Below are positions 1-7,191 of a DNA stretch of 19,330 nt, in pieces. The position numbers and the translations under genes are program-made. Under the pieces are notes generated by a model that was not told the origin of the DNA, ran no database searches, and saw only the letters and a list, made by a program, of their open reading frames with translations. Position 1 is the first letter of the stretch, and each line of letters begins with the position of its first letter. Where the stretch lies: contig JAEYAL010000052.1 in the NCBI GenBank assembly GCA_023404805.1, forward strand, positions 1-19,330. The letters are read 5' to 3'. The DNA is from Actinomycetes bacterium. Lineage in GTDB: Bacteria; Actinomycetota; Thermoleophilia; Solirubrobacterales; Solirubrobacteraceae.

Positions 1-119
1 ATCGCGAACAGCGCGACTGGGACCGGCGCAAGCGCGAGGAAGACCACCGTCGCGAGCTGGCAGCACAGCACGCACGCGATCGAGCCGCTGCAGCAGCTTC
101 GGCGAGGAGCCGCCCGTGA
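1..119 (+). CDS. C-terminal tail of an upstream gene (partial)
   Basis: An open frame enters from the left edge (codons from base 3) and ends at TGA 117-119. About 38 residues are visible, very rich in Arg, Glu, Asp and Ala (for example RDWDRRKREEDHRREL), the composition of a charged helix or coiled coil. Its stop overlaps the GTG start of the next gene by four bases (GTGA), so the two are probably translationally coupled and belong to one operon. The function cannot be told from the tail alone. Confidence 0.6.
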   Translation, partial: REQRDWDRRKREEDHRRELAAQHARDRAAAAASARSRP

Positions 120-1144
120 GCGGCAAGATCCGGCTCGACGCGGCATCGCTGGAGAACGCTGCCGCGAACGCGCGCACGCTCGGCAATCTCCTTGAAGAGT
201 GCGGGCGCGCAGCGAAGGCCATCCCGCTCGCGGGTCTGGAGCCGAAGACCCGCGGCCGTACCGAGGCGGCCGCGTCACGCGCGAGCGCCATGGCGCTCCG
301 CGCCGGCAGCGCGGCTGAAGCGCAGGCGCCGGTGCTCAAACGCCGCGCCGCGCTGGCTCGCAAGGCAGACGCTGGCGGCGGGTTCCTGCGAGGCCTGGGC
401 GGGATGGTCGACTCGATCGAGAGCGCCGTCAGCAAGCTCGAAACGATGCGCTCGAAGGTGCGCAGCCAGATCGTCAAACGCGCGAACGACGACATGCTCG
501 CGCGTCGTAAGCGCCTCAAGCACGCCAAGCGCCTGTGGAACGACCCGAAGGAGAAGTGGCGCCAGAAGCTCTGGAGCTCGCCGGAGGAGATGAACCGCGA
601 GCTCAAGGAGCGCACGCCCACTGAGATCAAGGCGCTAGAGAAGAAGACGCGCATCCTCGAGTACGACAAGAAGCTCCGGCGCCGCATCCCGCCAGGGGTC
701 CGCAACAGCCCGCTGCTTCGCGGGCCGATGTTCAACAACCCCGTGACGCGCCGGGTGCCGGTCGTCGGCATCGGGATCGGCACGGCTGCAGATATCGCTG
801 GAGGCGACTCGGTCCCGGACGCGGCCGGCAAGAACGCCGCAAGCGCGGCTGGCTCAGCAGCCGGCGCTGCAGTCGGCGGGGCCGCCTGCACGGCGGCGGC
901 CGGAGTCTCGTTCGGCGCTGGCGCGGTGAGCTGTCCGTTCTTGATCGGCGGCGGAGCCGTCCTCGGAGGGATGGGTGGCGAAGCCCTCTACGAAGGAGCG
1001 AAAGGTCTCGTCAACAAGCTCCGCGGCAAGAAGCCCGTCGTGAAGCTGATCCCGGCGCCGAAGAAGATCACGATCGCTGCGCCCAAGCTCAAGACCTCCA
1101 ACGCAGCAGCGAAGCCCAAGCCCAAGGCGGATCCGGCGCTATGA
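116..1144 (+). CDS. Helical protein with Gly/Ala-rich hydrophobic segment; possible WXG/EspC-like secreted effector
   Basis: 342 aa. The GTG start is supported by a GAGGAG ribosome binding site at 104-109 and by the GTGA overlap with the preceding gene. Residues 1-85 are Ala-rich and amphipathic helical, opening with IRLDAASLENAA, which recalls N-terminal helical domains of EspC/WXG100-type type VII secretion substrates. Residues 95-190 are a highly charged helical stretch. Residues 214-296 form a Gly/Ala-rich hydrophobic segment (VPVVGIGIGTAADIAGG ... GGGAVLGGMGG) like the membrane-active middle part of many polymorphic toxins. The tail from about 305 is Lys/Pro/Ala-rich and basic, with no toxin domain that I recognise. 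It ends in an ATGA overlap with the next gene. The family assignment is by pattern only. It could instead be a phage-like or structural protein. The gene is certain; the function is not. Confidence 0.75.
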   Translation: MSGKIRLDAASLENAAANARTLGNLLEECGRAAKAIPLAGLEPKTRGRTEAAASRASAMALRAGSAAEAQAPVLKRRAALARKADAGGGFLRGLGGMVDSIESAVSKLETMRSKVRSQIVKRANDDMLARRKRLKHAKRLWNDPKEKWRQKLWSSPEEMNRELKERTPTEIKALEKKTRILEYDKKLRRRIPPGVRNSPLLRGPMFNNPVTRRVPVVGIGIGTAADIAGGDSVPDAAGKNAASAAGSAAGAAVGGAACTAAAGVSFGAGAVSCPFLIGGGAVLGGMGGEALYEGAKGLVNKLRGKKPVVKLIPAPKKITIAAPKLKTSNAAAKPKPKADPAL

Positions 1145-1584
1145 CGGTTCGCAAGGTTCTCGTCGCGCAGGCGGCCATCGTCGCCGTCTTCGCCGCCGTG
1201 GTGTTCTTGGTTCACGCCACGGCCGACAGCTACAACTGGATCGAAAGCGCAAAGCTCGGTCTCGTGGCCCTCGGCGCCCCGACGTTCCTGGGGTTCGCGA
1301 TTGCGCTGTGGACCGGTGCGCTCAACGCTGATCCCGACCAGAAGTTTGGCTTCCGGATCCTGGGTCCGTTCGCGTTCCTCATGACTTGGGTTCTGGTGTC
1401 GATGCTGTTCGACGCTTACGGCGTTTCGAGCGACGACTTCGCGCTCACCTCGCTCGGCGCAGCCTGGCTCGGGCTGGGACTGCTGTGGATGTTCACGAGC
1501 GCGGCGTTCGGTCGGCCGCGCTGGCTGTTGCCGCGCGGTCTGCGCGAACCCGACCCGACTACGAAGCCCCAGGAGGGCGTATGA
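1141..1584 (+). CDS. Four-TM membrane protein, unknown function
   Basis: 147 aa, with ATG overlapping the previous stop (ATGA). Hydrophobicity suggests four transmembrane segments at about residues 6-26, 38-60, 72-93 and 100-122, followed by a short cytosolic-looking tail with FGRPRWLLPRGLREPDP. The gene lies inside a chain of overlapping genes and ends with another ATGA overlap at 1581-1584, so it should be made together with the helical protein before it and the soluble protein after it. A frameshifted gene at 2606-3083 carries a similar C-terminal motif (FGQPYVLLLPGERR), so the operon seems to hold two related membrane proteins. I do not recognise the family. A role in holding or exporting the neighbouring protein is inference only. 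Confidence 0.75.
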   Translation: MTVRKVLVAQAAIVAVFAAVVFLVHATADSYNWIESAKLGLVALGAPTFLGFAIALWTGALNADPDQKFGFRILGPFAFLMTWVLVSMLFDAYGVSSDDFALTSLGAAWLGLGLLWMFTSAAFGRPRWLLPRGLREPDPTTKPQEGV

Positions 1585-2051
1585 CCGGCACCGCGCTTGA
1601 GTTCCTGGAGTTCGAACTTCCCGAAGGTTGGAACCAGCTGGAGCGGCCCGGCAGCGGACTGTTCACGGCGGTCGGCCCGGCGGACGACGCTCCAGGCGAA
1701 GGCTTCCAGTCGAGCCTGATCGCCGACATCTACGCCGACCTTGAGGGAGAGGACGCGCACCGGGACTTTCATATCGCCCAGGTCGAGTCGCTGGCGCGCA
1801 CGATGACCGATGCGCTCTTGATCGACGATGCCGACGTCGAGGTGGCGGGCCTTTCGGCGATCACGTCGACCATCGCGTTCCGTCAGGGTTTCTGGACGGT
1901 GACCGCCCGTATCTGGACGATCGACGCGCCCGGTGGCGCGGTGATGATCACGACGCTGTGCGACGTCGACCGGACGCCGATCGAGGGGCCGATCTTCGAT
2001 GACGTCGTGCAGTCGATCGTGATCACAGGCTCCAAGGACTCGGATGCCTGA
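1581..2051 (+). CDS. PsbP/DcrB-like-fold protein candidate (LpqN-like)
   Basis: 156 aa. The ATG at 1581 is chosen over an in-frame upstream start because of a strong AGGAGG site at 1571-1576 and the ATGA overlap with the membrane gene. The sequence opens with FELPEGWNQLERPGSGLFTAV, has a central beta-rich part (GFQSSLIADIY), a helix (QVESLARTMTDAL) and ends with PIFDDVVQSIVI. This order (an opening LP-x-GW strand, alternating strands, closing FDDVVQSI) is what I expect of the Mog1/PsbP-like fold seen in DcrB/DUF1795 and the LpqN/LpqT proteins, some of which go with type VII secretion or cell-envelope work. There is no signal peptide or lipobox, so it should be cytosolic unless exported another way. 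Fold assignment is by eye. Confidence 0.75.
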   Translation: MTGTALEFLEFELPEGWNQLERPGSGLFTAVGPADDAPGEGFQSSLIADIYADLEGEDAHRDFHIAQVESLARTMTDALLIDDADVEVAGLSAITSTIAFRQGFWTVTARIWTIDAPGGAVMITTLCDVDRTPIEGPIFDDVVQSIVITGSKDSDA

Positions 2052-2613
2052 AGCCGAGAACACGGACGCGGGTTGGCACCTGCTCGACGGCGTCGAGTTC
2101 GGGCTGATCATCGAGGCCGCGACCGAGGGCGCCAGCGCGACGGCGCGCATCGAAGGCGACCGCTTCACGCTGCAATCGTCCGATGGAGCCGAGCCCTTCG
2201 AGGGCGCGGTATCGGCGGCTGCGCTGCAGCTCGCGATCCTGGCGGGGCTCGGGCCCAGGCCCCGCCCGGTCGCCGAAGCTCCTGTCCTGCTCGCCGACAC
2301 GGTCGAAACCGCCGATCGCGCTGGCCTCCTCGCGGCATGGGCCCCGGACGACCTCGAAGGGACGCCGCTCGGCTCCGAGCAGGTCGTCGTCTGGACGGCT
2401 TGGGCTGCCTGGCCCGACCCCGACGACGCTTCCGAGTCCGCGGTTCTCCGCTCCTTCATGGTCGCTGACGCAGGCCCCCAAGGCATCGCACTCGTCGATC
2501 TCGATGACGACGGCGTCATCGTGCGCCCTTGCTCATCGACCGACGTGTGGTTTGCGCTGGCTGGGCTGCTTCCGTACCCGGTTGAACTGCAGTCGAACGT
2601 CGCCGTTGACTAA
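2044..2613 (+). CDS. Hypothetical protein, weakly EspG-like
   Basis: 189 aa. The ATG at 2044 overlaps the previous gene by eight bases and has AAGGA at 2034-2038. It is acidic, soluble and without a signal peptide. The layout is an N-terminal beta part (FGLIIEAATEG, then ARIEGDRFTL), a middle helical part, then VVVWTAWAAW, a strand pair (GIALVDLDDDGVIVRPCS) and a final helix TDVWFALAGLLP. This order recalls the C-terminal half of EspG-type chaperones, which bind type VII secretion substrates, but it is shorter than usual EspG proteins (roughly 270 aa) and no diagnostic motif fixes the assignment. If correct, it would fit a substrate-chaperone relation with the 342-aa protein in the same operon. 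I hold this as a weak hypothesis. Confidence 0.7.
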   Translation: MPEAENTDAGWHLLDGVEFGLIIEAATEGASATARIEGDRFTLQSSDGAEPFEGAVSAAALQLAILAGLGPRPRPVAEAPVLLADTVETADRAGLLAAWAPDDLEGTPLGSEQVVVWTAWAAWPDPDDASESAVLRSFMVADAGPQGIALVDLDDDGVIVRPCSSTDVWFALAGLLPYPVELQSNVAVD

Positions 2614-3083
2614 GCGCTTCGGAAAGCGCGGGCCGAGCCGAATCGTGTCTGACGAGGGCCGGGCGCCGCACGGTCACTCGATAAACGCGCGGATCCGAAG
2701 CTGGGCGATTGTCCTCAGCGCCGGGCTCGTTTGCGGCCTCGTGGTCAACGAGACAGCGCCGGGAGCGACGACCGGCGAAGCTGCCGGACTCGCGGGGTTC
2801 CTCGTCTTCGCCTTGGTCCTTCGACTCGGCGTGGCTCTCCTGCGCGTTGGTGATCTACGACTCATCGTCGGCGCTGCTTGTGTTGGCTTCCCTGGTCGGT
2901 ATGTCCGTCGGCTTCCTATTCGCCACCACTACCTGCTTGTTCGGGCAGCCGTACGTCCTGTTGCTTCCGGGCGAGCGCCGTTCGCCCGGCTGGCAAGCGC
3001 GGCGCAAGGCCGAACGCCGTGAACGGGCCGCCCGAGCTGCCCGCAGAAACTGTCTCGCGTCCACCGAAGGCCCGACGCGCTGA
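2606..3083 (+). pseudogene. Frameshifted membrane protein, paralogue of the four-TM gene at 1141-1584
   Basis: Two overlapping frames together make one membrane protein. The first runs from TTG 2606 (eight-base overlap with the previous stop) or GTG 2645 and encodes INARIRSWAIVLSAGLV and GLAGFLVFALVLRLG. At about 2815-2850 the G/C-biased third-position pattern moves to the next frame (+1), which continues AWLSCALVIYDSSSALLVL and ends FGQPYVLLLPGERR plus a basic tail at TGA 3081-3083. The C-terminal motif matches FGRPRWLLPRG of the four-TM protein encoded at 1141-1584. The first frame alone would run on to 3022 with poor codon use. It is either a true frameshift (decay), a sequencing error, or, less likely, programmed frameshifting. 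The middle also looks shorter than in the paralogue. Start uncertain. Confidence 0.55.
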
Positions 3084-3126
3084 CCCCTCCGTCCGACCCG
3101 CCCGGTAGCCGCGGGCGCGTCTCCCG

Positions 3127-3140
3127 TACGATTCGGCGCT
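3127..3140 (+). promoter_or_regulatory. Leaderless-type promoter of the mutase gene
   Basis: TACGAT at 3127-3132 fits an actinobacterial -10 box (TANNNT). Only eight bases (TCGGCGCT) separate it from the ATG at 3141, so transcription would start at or within a base or two of the start codon. There is no Shine-Dalgarno sequence, and no convincing -35 box. Nearly the same string precedes the carboxylase gene at 12772. Confidence 0.6.
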
Positions 3141-4772
<1,632 letters not shown>

Positions 4773-4846
4773 GCCGCGAAGCACGTCGACGCGGAGCAGT
4801 CCGGGACGCCGGGCGGTACGCGCGGCTGCGCCGAGTCGCGCTGGTC

Positions 4847-5827
4847 TCAGTACGAGCAGTCCTTGGCGCCGCTGACCCACTGGTAGCCCGTGAACGTGTC
4901 GGTCGGCGCGGTGTTCGGATTGCCGTTCGACCAGTAGAAGCCGCTCGTGACGCCGGTCGGTGAGACATCCCAGCGGTAGGCGATGATGTTGCCGTAGCTC
5001 TCGACGATGTACGAGATCGCCCACGAGCCGTCGGTGTTCTGCTCGGCGCCGGTCGGTGTGAGGTTGGTGCCGTAGGAGTAGATGTCGGCGCCCGAGGTGA
5101 ACGTCAGCCGGCACTTCCAGAAGTTCCCGTTCGCGAAGTGCGAGTAGCGGTGCTCGATCGAGCCGCCGCAGTTCGGCCAGCTCGCGACGCAGTCGGTGAA
5201 CCGGCTCTCGAGGAAGTACCCCTTGATGGCGTCGAACGCCGGCTGGCCGACGAGCTTCGTCGCTGGCGTCCCGAACAGCGACGTCGGCGTCGACGGCGTG
5301 TTGGTGCCGGGATTCGTGTTCGCCCCGGGGTTCGTGTTCGTGCCGGGGTTTGTGTTCGTCCCCGGGGTCGTATTCGTTCCGGGCGTCGTGTTCGTCCCTG
5401 GCGTCGTGCTGTTGCCGGGCGTCGTGTCGCCCGCCACGACGGGCAGGCCCGCAACGGCCTTGATCGTCTTCTTCGGCCCGGACTTGGGCGTCACGACAAC
5501 GGAGACCTTCTTGCCGACGAGCCCCTGCGCCGCCGACTGCGCCTTGCCCTTCAACACCGAACTCCGCCAGGTCCCGAGGTCGACGGCCGCCCGCGCGGCC
5601 TTGGCCTTGGTGAGCTTGTAGGTCTTGCCCTTGGCGGTGATCGCGAGCTTCGATGGTTGCTTGGTCTTGGGCACCTCGACGTCGCTGCTGAGCACGACCG
5701 CGAACCGGCTGCCCGCGCCGCTTGGCTCGACGGTCACCGTCGCCGCGTACTTCGCTGCCGCTGCCTGCGGCAGCGCCAGTCCGGCTCCGAGGAGCGCTCC
5801 AACGACGACGGACACCACCCAGCGCAT
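4847..5827 (-). CDS. Secreted protein with TNPG-repeat linker and Cys-containing C-terminal domain
   Basis: 326 aa. ATG at 5827 is chosen because it begins a signal peptide (MRWVVSVVVGALLGAGLALPQAAAA) and has AGAGG eight bases upstream. Residues 26-130 form a Lys/Val-rich beta-type domain (LAITAKGKTYKLTKAKA ... KKVSVVVTPKSGPKK). Residues 135-176 are seven six-residue repeats of the type T(T/N)PG(T/A/N)(N/S), a flexible linker. Residues 183-326 form a Trp/Tyr-rich domain with four cysteines (DCVASWPNC, WKC, KDC), probably two disulfides in an extracellular protein. No enzyme motif is seen, and I do not recognise the C-terminal domain. It is transcribed towards the mutase gene, with 74 bases between their stop codons. 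Confidence 0.8.
   Translation of the reverse strand: MRWVVSVVVGALLGAGLALPQAAAAKYAATVTVEPSGAGSRFAVVLSSDVEVPKTKQPSKLAITAKGKTYKLTKAKAARAAVDLGTWRSSVLKGKAQSAAQGLVGKKVSVVVTPKSGPKKTIKAVAGLPVVAGDTTPGNSTTPGTNTTPGTNTTPGTNTNPGTNTNPGANTNPGTNTPSTPTSLFGTPATKLVGQPAFDAIKGYFLESRFTDCVASWPNCGGSIEHRYSHFANGNFWKCRLTFTSGADIYSYGTNLTPTGAEQNTDGSWAISYIVESYGNIIAYRWDVSPTGVTSGFYWSNGNPNTAPTDTFTGYQWVSGAKDCSY
5300..5425 (-). repeat. 18-bp tandem repeat (minisatellite), seven units
   Basis: Seven in-frame 18-base units encode the Thr/Asn-Pro-Gly linker of the secreted protein. The units differ by single bases (TTPGNS, TTPGTN three times, TNPGTN, TNPGAN, TNPGTN), so the array has diverged a little. Gain or loss of a unit would keep the frame and only change linker length. 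Confidence 0.9.
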
Positions 5828-5918
5828 CCCACCATCCTCTGGCACATTGCCGCTCGGCGCAACCCTGACCCGTCGGATGGTCGAGGGACAGAGGCCGACG
5901 CTCGTGCCCGCGATCGAC

Positions 5919-5971
5919 GAACCTCCCCCGATAATCCGCCGCCACGGCGGAGAATCGGGGAACGTTCCCGC
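5919..5971. repeat. 53-bp palindromic repeat, copy A
   Basis: Matches copy B (7115-7167) at 50 of 53 positions by eye. It contains a hairpin, CCCCGATAATCCGCC at 5926-5940 pairing with 5946-5960 across a 2x2 mismatch at the same place as in copy B, followed by the perfect palindrome GGGAACGTTCCC at 5958-5969. It starts 22 bases after the stop of the minus-strand AbiEi/DUF559 gene. Confidence 0.9.
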
Positions 5972-5993
5972 CGAGCCGGCTCCGGGCCGCCCG

Positions 5994-7025
5994 TCAACGG
6001 CGCGATCGTCGCTCGAGTTCGGCGGCGACTTCGAGGGCGCAGGCGTCGGCATCAGCGTCGATCTGCTCGTTCGGAAAGCGCAGGACTTCGAGGCCGTTTG
6101 CGCGCATGTGCGCATCGCGCGCCTGGTCGGCGGCCCGACGCGCCGGACGCTTGTGCACGCCGCCGTCGGCTTCGACGACGAGGCCCGCGCCCGGATAGAA
6201 CTGGTCCGGGAAGTAGGTAGCGCCGGGCAGCTGCAACGGCTGGTTGGTCAGCGGGCGCGGCAACCCGAGCCGCAAGACGGCGTCGAGCAACGCATACTCG
6301 GGCCGCGTCGCGACGTCGGTGTCGTCATCGCTGGCGATCGGATGCGACGCCTGCAGCTGGCGAATCAGCGAGGTGCCGGGGACGCCGCGGCCGAGTTCGC
6401 GCTCGATGGCAGATATGCGCAGAGCGTTGCGGTAGTCGGCCTCCTTCCAGACGCGCACGACATCGCGAGCCTGCACCAGGCGAGGTTCCGGGGCGGTACG
6501 TCGGGTCTTGCGATTCGCTCGGCGGCGGCCTTCTGCTGCCGACGCGTGCACTTGTCCGGCGAATTCGACGACGGCCCCGGCGGCTGGTCTCACGGGCAAG
6601 CCGTCCTGTAAGACCAGTTCAGTAGTGGGCGTCGTGGCGATGATCCGGAGCGTCGCTGGTTGGCCGGTGCTCGCCACCGGCAAGAGCGTCCGCAACGTCC
6701 GGCTGTGCCGACGGTTCGGCGCAGTGATCCAAACATCGTCGGCGGGATGATCCATCAAGCCATGGAGGTGAAGCGCAGTGAAGTGCGAAGCGCAGGCCCC
6801 TTCGCCGCCCGCCAGCAACCCGGCCCAGATGGCTTGCCGGTCAGTCAGCTCGCGGCCACCGACGACGTAGACGCCCTGAACCACCCGCGACATCGCCCCG
6901 CGGTTTACGAGCGACAGGACCGTGTCGTGGGTAATCTCGGCGGCGTCGAGCTGGGTGACGGATACGCATCCGTCCTGCGCGGCTGCGAGATCGTGAAGTC
7001 GGCGGAGGAGCGGTTCATCTTCCAT
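5994..7025 (-). CDS. AbiEi-like antitoxin-domain protein with C-terminal DUF559 endonuclease-like domain
   Basis: 343 aa. ATG at 7025 (MEDEPLLRRLHDLA) is preferred over an upstream in-frame start because the winged-helix pattern begins there. Residues 5-60 match the AbiEi-type N-terminal wing (GCVSVTQLDAAEITHDTVLSLVNRGAMSRVVQGVYVV). The middle carries HFTALHLHGL and the conserved-looking WKEADYRNALRISAIERELGRG. Residues 240-343 resemble the DUF559/Vsr-like PD-(D/E)XK fold: E243, then FPDQF (D274), VVEADGGVH (E285, D287, H291) and GLEVLRFPNEQI. Such fusions are common in actinobacteria and their true function is not settled; nuclease activity is inferred from the motif. No AbiEii-type toxin gene is adjacent. 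Near-identical 53-bp repeats lie on both sides of the gene, and phased boxes lie upstream of it. No Shine-Dalgarno is seen. Confidence 0.85.
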   Translation of the reverse strand: MEDEPLLRRLHDLAAAQDGCVSVTQLDAAEITHDTVLSLVNRGAMSRVVQGVYVVGGRELTDRQAIWAGLLAGGEGACASHFTALHLHGLMDHPADDVWITAPNRRHSRTLRTLLPVASTGQPATLRIIATTPTTELVLQDGLPVRPAAGAVVEFAGQVHASAAEGRRRANRKTRRTAPEPRLVQARDVVRVWKEADYRNALRISAIERELGRGVPGTSLIRQLQASHPIASDDDTDVATRPEYALLDAVLRLGLPRPLTNQPLQLPGATYFPDQFYPGAGLVVEADGGVHKRPARRAADQARDAHMRANGLEVLRFPNEQIDADADACALEVAAELERRSRR

Positions 7026-7065
7026 GCCGCGAACGCTCGCAGCCAACGTTGCGCGTGTGGTGCGC

Positions 7066-7109
7066 GAACTGCAACAAAACTGCGCAGACACTCGCGCAGA
7101 ACTGCGCAG
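7066..7109 (-). promoter_or_regulatory. Phased CTGCGC-type boxes upstream of the AbiEi/DUF559 gene
   Basis: Read on the minus strand, CTGCGCAGTT occurs at 7109-7100 and again at 7087-7078, exactly 22 bases apart. A degenerate copy (CTGCGCGAGT) lies 11 bases after the first, and TTGCAGTT follows the last. CTGCGCAG is itself palindromic. Spacing of one and two helical turns suits an operator read by a DNA-binding protein, possibly the winged-helix product of this gene. This is inference. Confidence 0.4.
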
Positions 7110-7114
7110 CGCGC

Positions 7115-7167
7115 GAACCTCCCCCGATAATCCGCCGCCCAGGCGGAAAATCGGGGAACGTTCCCGC
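7115..7167. repeat. 53-bp palindromic repeat, copy B
   Basis: Direct repeat of copy A with three substitutions, two in the hairpin loop region and one in the internal mismatch. Arms lie at 7122-7136 and 7142-7156, and the palindrome GGGAACGTTCCC at 7154-7165. It begins 24 bases after the stop codon of the minus-strand gene ending at 7192, nearly the same spacing as copy A has to its own upstream gene. There is no T-tract, so it is not a classic terminator. Confidence 0.9.
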
Positions 7168-7191
7168 TGCGGGCGCAGCCGCCGCCCGCCG

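Noticed and set aside
1386..1580. Upstream extension of the PsbP/DcrB-like gene
   Set aside because: It overlaps the four-TM gene in another frame, is Arg-rich, and the AGGAGG site plus ATGA overlap fix the start at 1581.
4773..4846. Possible bidirectional terminator between the convergent mutase and secreted gene
   Set aside because: I could not find a convincing stem with a T-tract in these 74 bases.
5919..7167. CRISPR array or inverted-repeat transposon from the paired repeats
   Set aside because: Only two copies, more than 1 kb apart, with a gene between; no spacers, no cas genes, no transposase, and the copies are direct, not inverted.
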